From: Anaspis maculata
Taxonomy: Eukaryota; Arthropoda; Insecta; Coleoptera; Scraptiidae
Assembly (NCBI GenBank): GCA_949128115.1
Contig: OX421965.1
Location: 34,653,681-34,717,680 of the forward strand
Length of the DNA: 64,000 nucleotides
Direction: 5' to 3'
Shown piece by piece: positions 12,911 to 23,067 of this stretch (position 1 is the stretch's first letter; each line of letters starts with the position of its first letter). The notes under the pieces were generated by a model. The model saw only the letters and a program-made list of their open reading frames with translations, was not told the origin of the DNA and ran no database searches. The translations under genes and the position numbers were made by a program.

Positions 12911-14300
12911 CGCCAGGTACGCCGGAGGCCAAACTCACACAGACACTCAAAAGACAACAACTGGAGACATGTTTAGTAGACAGGGCATAATAAAACACTA
13001 CTGAACTAATCTAAAATACTACAACTACACAATGAGGGTAATCTTGTTGCGAACCTATACTCGAGGGCACTGTAAGAGAACCTATCCCACACAAACTGAC
13101 ATGTGCCTCATTACACGAGCCGCAAGCGACTAAGTTGCAGTCAACCTTCCGTATCTACCATGGCAGACCCTGTTTTCCCCTAGCAGGTAGCATCAAATCA
13201 TCTCATAACAAACAAAGCAAAATAAATGAACATGACTCCCCTACGAAAGGCACCGTAAAACCTGCTTGGACGGTAAAAGCCCGCTGACACATAGACAAAA
13301 GTAAACATTGCAAAACAGTCAATTTTAGGCTGGGTGGAAGTGGTTGATAGTACAGGAACGACTTTCACGGTATTCGAGAAAATATTAGTGAAATAGGTAC
13401 ATCAAGGCTCGATCATACTCGGAAGCGCCATTAGCAAAATCCCAGTTAATGATTAAACAAACAAAAGGGGAATATTTGAGAACCGTAACAGACGGAGGGC
13501 TCTGAATATTGACACAAAGATTATGACATATCAGGTACGCCTATGACGTTACAAAAACGCACTTCTTAAATGACTTCAGCAGTAAAAAGGTAGATCAAAC
13601 TGACAGAAAATGCTCAAAAAGGACCATTCAGCGTATACACAAATGGGTAGTTGAAAAATAGCAACAATACAACAATCAATTCAGGAGAAACTGAACACAA
13701 TGTGACGCTTTTAGAAACTGCACTCGTCTCCTAGCATGGTGGTTTCTCGATCTTGGGACCCCATATGTACATTGCACAAAGCAATAAAATATGTCCTGAC
13801 TCTCGCGCTATGACCCATACACCACCATCAAACGAGTGACCGGAGAGGTGATTTTCTCTTCTCTCTTCGAACGCAGTGCGACCATGAGATTTCCAAATAC
13901 ACGTTCAGATTCGGCTGCATTTTTATACTTTGACTTCGCAAATACGTGTGGGGGTGCAACGAAATCATTTCCCCACTATTAAAACCTGGTTTCCCACAAT
14001 ATAGGCCTCCGAATAGTGTTCCCGAACTTTCCAACAATTTTAGGCGACTCCCGAATAATCCCACACATTTCGCGTATAATTCTGCCATGCTCCAGAGCCA
14101 GCGCCGCCGCCAAATGGACAGATGTGTCTTGATCAGGCGTTGGAGTCTCCATGAATTTTAATGCCATCACGTATACTCTAGAAATGTCCAGAGCTTCGCG
14201 TATTTGTACACTGCGGCTGTGGAAGAGTCTAGAAATATCGCGTGTTCACCAGATTGCATGGGAATCGTCACTCGTAGCATTATCAATAACCAATACTTAT
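12911..14300. other. No recognisable feature
   Basis: A/C-rich to 13.8 kb, then mixed. Overlapping frames at 13828-14170 on both strands show no domain. No gene is called. Confidence 0.35.
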
Positions 14301-15185
14301 TTACTTTTCATTTTGCAGACGATCTGGTTGTTATTGCGCAAGATAGGTATGTGTATGTGTATGGTTATGTGTATAAATGGGTATCCACCTGTTGAGTGGG
14401 AATCTCAATAATAATAATAATAGTAATAAGATGCTTTTGATTTGAAATTTGTGTTGAAAAGGTTGAAAACAAGGAATATCAAGAATGGAGCTTGAAATCA
14501 ACAGTAACAAGACAGAGTATTTAGTGACAAATTCAGATGAAAAATTCGAAATTATGATTGACGATAACAATACTGGAATTGAACAAGTTGAATTAAAACA
14601 ACAAATATTTGAGGTCGTTATCAACAAAGAAGGATTTGAGACACATGAAATTAAAATACTTTAGAACATAGCAAAAAAGTTTTGGGATGTTGACTCAATC
14701 TGGTGGGATAAAAATTTAACCATCAAAATAAAACAAAATTATAGGGAAAATGCTGGTAGAATCGATGCTTCTATATGATGCAGAGATTTAGACTGTTAAC
14801 GCGAAATACCGCAAAAAAATAAATGCAGTTGAAATGAACTATTTGAGGAGAGGTGCAAGGGTGTCGCGGTGAGAACGGCTTAAGGAATGAATACTCGTAA
14901 ATAAGATGAAGGATAAAAGCATAGGAAGAACGATCATCGATAGGGTAGAGCATAAGGGTTTGAGATGGTTTGGACATATAAAAAGAATGGAAGACAGGAG
15001 ATGGCCACTGGAGAATATGATGATATGGAAAGCACCAGGAAGGAGATTAGTTGAACGTTCAAGAACTACATAGAAATATGTGATAAACGAAGCGATGTAG
15101 AAGCGAGGGTTGAGCGAAGAGGATTCACAAGACAGAAATTATTGCATGACCGGCGAGCACGGGCACGGGCATTTATTAATTTATA
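14300..15185 (+). pseudogene. Decayed LINE (RTE-like) 3' end: RT fragment and C-terminal tail
   Basis: At about 14311-14346 the plus strand encodes FADDLVVIAQD, the catalytic [FY]xDD block of a non-LTR reverse transcriptase. A low-complexity 'gtatgtgtatg' tract and an ATA-type tract then interrupt it. Coding resumes at about 14466-14600 with a WSLEINSNKTEYLV-type segment, which normally follows this block by about 15-25 residues. After several stops and frameshifts, 14943-15110 reads HKGLRWFGHIKRMEDRRWP, then APGRR and GLSEEDSQDR, the standard tail of many arthropod non-LTR polyproteins ('LRWFGHxxRM...P...GRR'). The motifs are seen directly; the clade is inference. It is clearly inactive. Confidence 0.75.
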
Positions 15186-15935
15186 AAAAATCCGAAATAT
15201 ATATACAGTTAAATATGTAGAACTTACCTTGGAACCTATTGTTTCTCCGCCTGACGATGACAGCAGGAGAAAAGAGCCCGCAAATTGGTAACAGATAATA
15301 ATATGAGGTAGGTACCGTGACAACCTTATCCCCACCCTGGTTTTGTTGTTCTGAAGTTATAATTCCATTCTTGAGTGGTTCCGCGGCCCGAGTCTCCGCG
15401 CAGTCCGTGACGAAGGACGATTTGCATGGAAATTCGCTGCACGAATTAAAAATTTAGTGGAAATTTTATAGGAAAATAAATAAAAGAAACGTACCCCTAA
15501 ATGTCAGGTTGCTGGCCCTACAAAATATCTTAGAAGATGTATGAAAGAAGATATGAAAAGAGAATTGCTGTATAAAGGAAACAAAGGCAACGGACTGGCC
15601 CTCTTGAGACCGGGAACGTGGCCCGAGAAATAATGCATTAGCGCAACCCGGAGTTTACACAGCCACCCGCGCGCTCGCCGCCGGTATGAGGAGAGATTTT
15701 GGCGGCAGCGACGCGACGGAGGGCGGCGAGCGACGGCATAAAGCAAAGGGTTCAGAGATTCTCCTTCATCGCTGTCAATACATTCGCATCCATGAGGAAT
15801 TGGCGCGATATACGTGCTGTATATTTTACTGAAATCATGTTGTCATTCGGGGACTCCGCATGACATAAAAGGGACAGGCATGATATCATCTACTTTCGTT
15901 CAACAATAAACACATTTTGATACCTAAGGCGGTGT
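15186..15935. other. No recognisable feature
   Basis: A GC-richer patch at 15650-15740 ('cgcgcgctcgccgccgg') lies within an antisense frame of no known domain. Nothing else is supported. Confidence 0.35.
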
Positions 15936-16085
15936 CGAAATAGTATATTATTGTACGTGTTTCATAAGACATAGTATTATCACACGACTGGTTTTGGAGC
16001 ATGACGAGCTTGCGAGCAGTGTTCCAAAGGGAGGAGTGTGACAATACGTCTTATTGAACAAGTTAGTGTAATATATTATTTTATC
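15936..16085. mobile_element. MITE-like inverted repeat
   Basis: The left arm 'aaatagtatattattgtac' with '...ataagacatagtattatcacac' is mirrored by 'gtgtgacaatacgtcttat' and 'gtaatatattattt'. A GC-rich centre holds 'gagcatgacgagcttgcgagcagtgttcc'. The element is about 150 bp with no coding capacity. A second 'ccgaaatagtatttc' end at about 16412-16430 suggests a related truncated copy next to it. Confidence 0.6.
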
Positions 16086-16439
16086 TGATCCACTCTAACA
16101 ATCGCTCAGAGATTGTAAATTTTGGCTGCTAAAAATAAAAACGTTTGACAGGTGACACCTTCGTCTTGACGTTCGCCTGTACCTTCTATTACAATATACA
16201 AGAAATTGTTGCTGTTGGTTGAAAAGCAGTTAAATAATATTCTCCATTGGAGCACCGCTTTCGATGTAATAATAATAATAATGAATCCATTAGTAACGCA
16301 AAATAGGTAAATAGTAGTTTATGTAATGAGTGCTAAAAGTGCATCTTTTCGGTATCTGAGTGCGTCCGTTATAGGTACAGACCGAGCAAAGCGAGGTTTA
16401 TAATCGCGCTAATACCGAAATAGTATTTCATGTTTAGGG

Positions 16440-16850
16440 AGCGGATTTATAAGCGGTAAAAAAGCTCGAAATATGTAGCTTGTATGCGCTTAAAAAGTAT
16501 CAAAATATGCGGTAAAAATGCTCAAATAAAGCAATATATGCGAGTAAATATGTGATATAAGCTGCAAAAATATTGTAAATCCTAACATTTTCATGTAAAA
16601 CCAACCAACCAACTTCGACTATCAAAGTAAAAAAAAATCCTGGAAAATTTTCAATTTTTTCTTTTCTTGGAATGAAAAAATCGTGATTTTCTAGCACATA
16701 TAGATCAAATGGCCAAAATATTGACAAATATTCAGTTATATGCAAAAATATGGACTAAATATGCGGCTATATGCGATTATATGGACTATCAATTTGTATG
16801 CGGTAAAAAGTCAGAATAATAAATTATATGCGAAATAAAACTTGGTATTT
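16440..16850. repeat. TATGCG motif cluster
   Basis: TATGCG occurs about seven times within about 360 bp, clustered near both ends of the segment (about 16484-16540 and 16760-16830) with a T-rich centre. Several 'aaatatg' half-motifs lie between them. Multiple short motifs near both ends resemble subterminal transposase-binding repeats of DNA transposons. No TIR or TSD could be fixed. Confidence 0.4.
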
Positions 16851-17038
16851 AGGTTCCTTATAGATGGAAACATCAAGCTGCAAGTCGACAGTTGCATCCA
16901 ACTTAGCGAATAGAACATGTAAACAAGCGAATATGCCTCATGGGCATGAGGCTCAGTAGCGCACTTCCTTTTTGGAGGATTAGTGAACGCAAGATGTTAA
17001 GTGATTAGGGTTCTACCGTCTTGGGCAAAAAATTCCAC

Positions 17039-17425
17039 TATGGCGGCCAAAATATCGACACAATCATGAAATTCGGCTTGAAAATCAAAATGATCGTACT
17101 AGACAAGGGTAAGTTCCAAGTTTCATGAAAATCGTTCCACTAACAAGAGATTTCAATATGGCGGCCAAGATGGCGGCAGAATTATGAAACTCAGCTTGAA
17201 AATAGGAATGATCGTACGAGACAAGCGTAACTCTCAAGTTTCATGAAAATCCTTCCACTTATAAGAGATTTCAATATGGCGGCCAAGATGGTGGGGCAAT
17301 CATGAAATTTGGCTTGAAAATAAGAATGATCGTACTAGACAAGGGTAAGTTTCAAGTTTCATGACAATCGTTCCACTAATAAGAAATTTCAATATGGCAG
17401 CCAAGATGGCGGCCGAATTATGAAA
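17039..17425. repeat. 118-bp tandem repeat, 3.3 units
   Basis: Units begin TATGGCGG at 17039, 17157 and 17275, with a partial unit at 17393, exactly 118 bp apart. Each contains 'atggcggccaa', 'catgaaa', 'atgatcgta' and 'caagtttcatga' blocks with scattered differences. The following 17426-17700 and the (CAGA)n array appear to be part of the same repeat family. The 118-codon frame at 17440-17796 runs into that microsatellite and is not called as a gene. Confidence 0.85.
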
Positions 17426-17703
17426 GCCAACCTGCCTATTTGGTCCTTGAGGACCTAAGCTATCCACCGGATAAAGTTCAATCTTCAAGGGCTGTAGCTT
17501 TATTTCCCGAGGAGAAGTTCAACTTCATCGAAGTGCACAGGAGATCTCTGTTTTTTGAGAATAATGATAACGATGTATGGATAACAAAAATAGTGCCCAT
17601 TGGCCACCCTTGGGGACATCAGCTATTAATCGGAAAAAAGTTCCAAGACTCTTGTTTCAATTATCGAGAAGGAGTACAGCGTCTTAATTTCTGCACGGAC
17701 TCG

Positions 17704-17759
<56 letters not shown>
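17704..17759. repeat. (CAGA)n microsatellite
   Basis: About 13 uninterrupted units of the tetranucleotide. It creates the spurious QTDRQTDR / VCLSVCLS peptides in overlapping frames. Confidence 0.95.
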
Positions 17760-17762
<3 letters not shown>

Positions 17763-18056
17763 CGGCCACATAAGCGTCATTCTGTTACTTACATAAAAAA
17801 ATGTTCTCCAACTGATTTCGACCTCCTGAACACGAATATCGGGTTCACTTTTGAATTGGAACATTTCTTTTTTATCGAAAAACCGAAAAAATGGTAGCCT
17901 TGTCACATGATTTTTAGTGATACCTACCTACTTTTTTTTTTGTTATTGAGCGAACATGTTTCGTAATTTGAGTGCCATTATCCTTCAGGTACCTAGTATT
18001 GGCTATTTCAAAATGTTCAATTACTATTTCGGCACGTCTGATTTTAAATTTGTAGG

Positions 18057-18795
18057 GTCGTGTAATATGCGCCGAGCCGTGGCTTTGCGGTCGTTTTCAA
18101 AAATGGATAACAATTGACCCGACGGTCGGATCGAAGTGGGGTTTTTGTCAAAAGAAAGTTCAAATTGTTTTCTAAATATAATGCCGTACATACAGTGATG
18201 TATTTCATTAAGAAATTGTAGTTGCCTGCATATCGCAACTTTCTACATCTTACCGCGAATGCCAGCACTTGATCGGCAAAGCCGCCCTACACCAAAATGT
18301 TATTATTGTAATTGTTCATGATTGATTCGGCAAAATTTTTCTTGATTCGCGTTCCAAGTCCATGAGCTACTCATTCGAGTTGAAATAGTTTCTGTATTGA
18401 ATTTCGTTTTGTTCGGAGGAAAGGATATCAAGCACCAGCAAGCAACGAATAAATCATTTGCGGCCGAGCCGTAGTTTCGGAGTCATTTTCAAAAATTAAT
18501 AACTATTGGCCTGCACCCCGCACCGATGTGAAATTTTCATTAAAATGAAGTTCAAATCATCCTCTAAATATAACTCCGCATATGTATTATGGTAAAATGA
18601 TAAGATCGGGTACTTCCTCGCATGTGGTAACTTTCGAGATCAGGCCGGCTTCTGAAATGCAGCATTCAACGGCGATGCCGCGTCACACTAAATTGTTATT
18701 ATTGTCATTGTTTATTATTATTTCGTCGAGATTTTTCTTGGTTCGGGATACAAGGTCATGAGCTACCCAATGGAGTAAAAAATTTTCGCAAAAAC
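18057..18795. repeat. Direct duplication of an about 400-bp unit
   Basis: 18062-18400 and 18462-18790 are diverged direct copies. Shared blocks in order are gccgagccgt, cattttcaaaaat, gaagttcaaat, tctaaatataa, tgttattattgt, 'gatttttcttgattcg'-like, and catgagctac. It leads straight into the (GACG)n array, which repeats the arrangement of repeat plus tetranucleotide tail seen at 17.0-17.76 kb. Confidence 0.7.
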
Positions 18796-18820
18796 CTTTT
18801 CGTCTAGGACTAGATGCTGT

Positions 18821-18919
18821 GACGGACGGACGGACGGACGGACGGACGGACGGACGGACGGACGGACGGACGGACGGACGGACGGACGGACGGACGGACG
18901 GTCGGACGGACGGACGGAC
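18821..18919. repeat. (GACG)n microsatellite
   Basis: About 24 units of GACG with one GTCG interruption at about 18901. The RTDGRTDG and VRPSVRPS frames across it are artefacts. Confidence 0.95.
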
Positions 18920-18969
18920 AAAGCGAGGGCAAAAGCGCCTTCCCGTTTGGAGAAGTGCGCTAAAAATCA

Positions 18970-19110
18970 TAAATCCGCTCTCTATTCATGTTACTAGCGC
19001 CGAAAACCGGGCACAGCATAACGAACGTGAATGCAGCTCGAGGCCCTAGGCCGAGAGCTGCATGTAAGAGAGTTATGCTATGTCGTTTTCAGCGCGAGTA
19101 GCATACATCG
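18970..19110. repeat. Inverted repeat
   Basis: A near-palindrome centred on 'gcagctcgaggccctaggccgagagctgc'. The outer parts 'ctctctattcatgttactagcgccgaaaac' and 'gttttcagcgcgagtagcat' mirror each other imperfectly. Short MITE-like structure; boundaries uncertain. Confidence 0.5.
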
Positions 19111-19476
19111 TTTTTCTTGCTGCTTTTAATAAAATTACAAATAAATAAGATCATATCGCAATAATTATTGAAATAAATTTCAAGTTGGTACTTAAGCCAT
19201 TCATCACCAAGGCACGAGGCATATACCTACTAAATGCAGATTTTTGTGTGTCAAATGTCGATTTGGATAATTGCGTTCTATAGTTAAATTTTCTTGCTTA
19301 AAACCGCCCTCCCCCTCGCCAATTAGAAGGGCCATCCTCCAAAAATCCCGGAATTACTGAGCTCTAGTGTCTTGTATGATGACAAAACACAGGAAATGGC
19401 ATAAATCAATCACTTTTGAAAAGTGCGCCACAAAACGTCAAAAATCTATAGCGCGATGTGGCGGAGAAAAAGTGTC

Positions 19477-19548
19477 TGCCCTGACCGGGACTCGAACCCG
19501 GGTCTTCTATTTGCCGGATGGATACTCTGACCACTAAGCTATCGGGGG
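19477..19548 (-). tRNA. tRNA-Ala(GGC)-like sequence in LTR
   Basis: Folds as a cloverleaf on the minus strand: acceptor CCCCCGA with TCAGGGC (5 of 7 pairs), D stem GCTT, anticodon loop CCGGCAA (anticodon GGC, with the normally invariant U33 replaced by C), and T arm CCGGG-TTCGAGT-CCCGG. Box B GGTTCGAGTCC is perfect and box A TAGCTTAGTGG is good. A TTTTT terminator lies within 6 bases after the discriminator A. It sits inside an LTR, so it is a tRNA-like Pol III module and not a normal tRNA gene; the C33 argues against normal decoding. Confidence 0.65.
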
Positions 19549-19845
19549 AGACAACAGTTTCTCCATCACATGCCCACATGAGAGCCGCCACAGTACTCCC
19601 CCTCCAGAGACGTCGTTCGTCTCGTATGTACCCCTGCGTTTGCCGTACTTATGGATCATTGACCGTTGTTCAGGACCCCCCACCTAGGGCGACGAATAGG
19701 ACGTGGGTGGACGTAGGACAGGGAGGTGGCGGTGCTGTTTATTTGTTCGTTGCTTGCTTTGTACCTCTTTGCCTTCTGCATGTGCCTCGTTGCTTGCTTT
19801 GTACCTGTTTGTTTGAGTTGCACGTTGCGTGCGTGCTGCTTTTGT

Positions 19846-19857
19846 TCGGGGTCACCA
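19846..19857 (-). other. Primer-binding site of TRIM copy 1
   Basis: On the minus strand this reads TGGTGACCCCGA, three bases after the 5' LTR, the position expected for a reverse-transcription PBS. As I recall eukaryotic tRNA-Trp, its 3' end (...CGGGGTCA plus CCA) is complementary over these 12 bases. The same 12-mer is at 36111-36122, 42097-42108 and 50529-50540. Confidence 0.65.
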
Positions 19858-19889
19858 TTTATGCCGCGATGTGACGAAGAAAAAGTGTC

Positions 19890-19961
19890 TACCCTGACCG
19901 GGACTCGAACCCGGGTCTTCCATTTGCCGGATGGATACTCTGACCACTAAGCTATCGGGGG
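19890..19961 (-). tRNA. tRNA-Ala(GGC)-like sequence in LTR
   Basis: Second LTR of TRIM copy 1. Same cloverleaf, with the D, anticodon and T stems intact. The last acceptor base before the discriminator is T instead of C. TTTTT follows immediately. As for its partner, I call it tRNA-like and not a decoding tRNA. Confidence 0.65.
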
Positions 19962-20224
19962 AGACAACAGTCCCTCCGCCACATGCCCACGTGAGAGCCG
20001 CCACAAATCATTCTGCAATTGTACCAACAGATATTAGAAAAATGACCCTAAACTGTCAAGTTTCAAAGTAATTATTTATAATTTGAACTGATTTGAACCG
20101 AAAATTTCAAGCTACAACATTGGAAACGTGATCTCTCTTGAATTGTGAATGATTTTGCGAGGTTAGTTTATTTTTCACGTGTACTTTTCACTTTGCCGCT
20201 CTAAATCTTTTTCTGAATATTACA

Positions 20225-20404
20225 GTGCAGGACACCGAGCGTATATTGTCATTTTTGGCTATGACAGTACGAAAAATTACATAAGAGTGCCAAACCGTGA
20301 CAAAGGAAATCTGAAATGTGTCGAAATACTGAAAAATGCCACTTTCAAAGCTAACTTAGATAATGATGAAGTAAGCATTAAGGGACGATTGCACATAAGT
20401 AAGT
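20225..20404 (+). CDS. Possible single coding exon (unrecognised)
   Basis: A splice-acceptor-like tract 'ttctgaatattacag' precedes an open frame reading GHRAYIVIFGYDSTKNYIRV and on through KGNLKCVEIL to KGRLHI. A donor-like A|GTAAGT occurs at about 20401-20406, giving an exon-sized piece of about 60 codons with ordinary amino-acid composition and no low complexity. I do not recognise the protein and see no partner exon nearby. The foldback at 20406 begins right at the putative donor. This is a weak call: it could equally be chance or a decayed fragment. Confidence 0.2.
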
Positions 20405-20405
20405 A

Positions 20406-22260
20406 AACTGCTCGTCAAAAGTTAAGCATAGACCAAAATTTGCTCCAATTTCAAGTGAGGATCCCTTCGGGAAAAGATATCCGATTTGAGAAAAATGTAT
20501 AGTGCTTGGTAGAGCTTTTCTTCAGCTACAAGATGCTGTGTCGATTTACGTCACCATTGACTTTGTCCATGATATACGGGATGCCAAAGGAAGGAGTGTC
20601 AAAAGTGGTTATTATTGAAGTCGTGCCACTTTTTCAGAAGAAATTCCGGATTTTTTTCTATTGAGGTTTAGAAAGCGGATATTAATTTCTCGAGTTTTTG
20701 ACTTTTGATCGTACTTTGTTTCTTCAAAGAGTTCTTGATTTTTTTGTGAAATTTAGATTTTTTGGTGCAGAATTTTCTAAAGCAGTTGCTTTTTCTTGAA
20801 AATCCACAGAAACGTACACAGTTGCTGGATGAATCATACCATGAGAAAGTTGACCTCATGGACCTCCAGCAGAGGTTATCCTCTGGACCTCTGCAGGAGA
20901 GATGCCCAATGAAGCATGCTGCGACATCTCTTTGACACTTATTGAACCAAGCATGGATAAAAATGCAAGACATGTAATCATAATAATTATGTTGCATCAA
21001 AATTACCATGGTTACCAATTAGTTCCATCATAGGTGATTTTGTTACTGCCCAAGTCACTGGAACTTTTCAGAAGTGTCATCTCCTAGACGGGTAGAGATA
21101 GAGCCATAATTCTTTTTTTTATTTCAATCGGACACATTATTGGTCATTCAAGCATGATGTGCAAATTTTTCACGTTCATTCTTTTTCAGTGGTGGGGGGT
21201 AATTTTGACGTTTGTCATGTTGGAATTTTTTTCTTGTACTTGTCATCATTGAAATGTCGACATGATTATATACTGTCATTTTCAGCTGATCAATTTAAAG
21301 TTTGCGTTTGGTGTTTTTCTTCCTCAAAGTCCAGATTTCCTGGGAAAAACTTTGTTGGTCTTCTGTTCCCACTACTGATGTGGAAGTGGTAGATTACATT
21401 CATGCTGACATTTCAATGGTGACAAGTGCAAAAAAAAGTTCTGACATGACAAACGTCAAAATTTCCCTTCGCCACTGAAAAAGTATGAATGTGAAAAATT
21501 TGCACATCATGCTCGAATGACCAATAATATGTTCAATTTAAATCAAAAAAAGAATTATGGCTCTATCTCTACTCGTCTAGGAAATAACACTTCTGGAAAT
21601 TTCCAGTGACTTGGGCAGTAACAAAATCACCCATGATGGGACTAATTGGTAACTATGGTAATTTTGATGCAACGTATGGTTACAAGTCTTGTATTTTTAT
21701 TCATGCTGGGTTCGATAAGTGTCAAAGTGATGACGCAGCATGCTTTATTGAGAATCTCATCTGAAGAGGTCCAGAGGATAACCTCTCCTGGAAGCCCATG
21801 AGGTCAATTTCTCTCATGGTATAATTCATCCATCAATTGTGTATGTTTTTGTGAATTTTAAAGAAAAAACAACAGCTCTAGCAAATTCTGCATAAAAAAA
21901 ATTTAATTTCACAAAAAAAAATCAAGAACTCTTCAAAGAAACAAAATACGATCAAAAGTCAAAAACAGTTTCGAGATATTGATCTCCGCTTTTTAAAACT
22001 CAAAAGAAAACAAATTCGGAATTTTTCCTAAAAAAGTGTCACGACTTCAAAAATTAACACTTTTGACACTCCTTCCTGTGGCATCTTGTATATCATGGAT
22101 AAAGTCAATGGTACCATAAGTCGACATAGCGTCTTGCAGCTGAAGAAAATCGCTACCCAGCCACCATAAACTTTTTTCAAATCGGATATTTTTTCCCTAA
22201 GATATCCATGTTTGAAATGGAAGCAAATTTTGCTCTATGCCTGACTTTTGACAAGCAGTT
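20406..22260. mobile_element. AACTGCTCGTC foldback element, copy 1
   Basis: Ends AACTGCTCGTCAAAAGTTAA and the inverted counterpart (diverged: TGACTTTTGACAAGCAGTT). The 1855 bp form two inverted arms of about 900 bp around a centre near 21333. As an example, 'ttttcagtggtggggggtaa' at about 21182 mirrors the 'cccttcgccactgaaaa' region at about 21464. Relatives are at 23068-24488 and 47507-48975. No transposase frame: the long frames inside (for example 20668-21018 minus) reappear as mirror images in the other arm. Confidence 0.8.
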
Positions 22261-23067
22261 TATTTGCTAAACCGCTTTTCAACCAATAGAAACAATTTAT
22301 TGCTATAGTTAAGTATTATGCTACTTGGAAGTTCGGCGAACGTCAGTCGCGAAATGTTACTTGTTCTATTTTCAGCAGCTATAGCATTTCCAATTCAGCG
22401 CAATTATTGGGATAAAATGAACAAAATAGTATAATTACAATGCTTCCTTTGGAGTAAGTACTCATCGCAAGCTCGTCGGGCCTAGGCCTACTATACCTCC
22501 CATTGAACTCGTATATAGTAATAATATAAGACTACCTACATGTAGTAAAATATGCAGTATGTACAGCATACTGGCGGACAGCCATAAAACGTACCTATAC
22601 CTAGATACCTACCAGACCTATGTCTCTTACCATATTGAAACGTTAAATTGCCTGTAAGTACCTATACATATAGTGTAGATGAAGATCAAGAAGTGAAATA
22701 TTTAGTTTGGGTAAAATCAACGTTACATGTTCACGTTGCAGTTATCCACTAATAGGATTAATAATAATGAAATACCGTCGATCACTCGATAGAACGTTGA
22801 AATATACGAGTAGGTGAATTTTGCATGTAGTAACAAGATTACCTCGTGTATTCTCTAGCGCAGGGGAATTGCAGCATTGGATGGATGTTATCAATTGTTA
22901 ACGACAGATATTCACTAGAGACTCCGAATCAGGTATATAAGCCAAAGACCCGTGACGGAAAAGCCCTCCGAGAGTTCTTTGTCAGATTCTTATAAGAACT
23001 GCTTTTCTAGGGATCATGCGATTTGACTTACAACTTGGAATGGCGTAACCATTCATAAGATGACTTG
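22261..23067. other. No recognisable feature
   Basis: AT-rich spacer between two copies of the same foldback family. Nothing is recognised. Confidence 0.4.

Larger units (their letters stand above)
19448..20005 (-). mobile_element. TRIM with tRNA-like LTRs, copy 1
   Basis: A 558-bp non-autonomous LTR element on the minus strand. Two 145-bp direct LTRs (19448-19592, 19861-20005) flank a 268-bp interior with no coding frame of its own. Each LTR starts TGTGGCGGC and ends in the GCGCCAT-type end, here mutated. The flanks are AATCT (19443-19447) and AATCA (20006-20010), a 5-bp target duplication with one change. The PBS complement is at 19846-19857 and the polypurine tract at 19593-19605. The two LTRs differ at 11 of 145 positions: 9 lie in the 73 bases outside the tRNA-like body and only 2 in the 72 inside it. 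The frames at 19518-19950 read through LTR and interior and recur at 41769-42201. They are repeat translations, not genes. Confidence 0.9.

Noticed and set aside
12751..12998. RYFALLCV repeat membrane protein
   Set aside because: Translation of a 10-bp minisatellite in several frames.
17440..17796. 118-residue protein
   Set aside because: Begins in a repeat and ends in (CAGA)n; no domain; adjacent sequence is a dispersed repeat.
18683..19049. VRPS/RTDG repeat protein
   Set aside because: Translation of a (GACG)n array; all frames are open because of the repeat.
19518..19950. 118- and 74-residue proteins with near-identical copies at 41769-42201
   Set aside because: They are the antisense translation of TRIM LTR and interior. 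Conservation follows the element, not a reading frame.
19448..20005. Tandem pairs of real tRNA-Ala genes, or a dimeric tRNA SINE
   Set aside because: Direct repeats extend beyond the tRNA body to exact shared ends, with PBS, polypurine tract and 5-bp TSD around the pair. C33 and acceptor mismatches also argue against decoding tRNAs. SINEs would end in A-rich or simple tails with longer TSDs.
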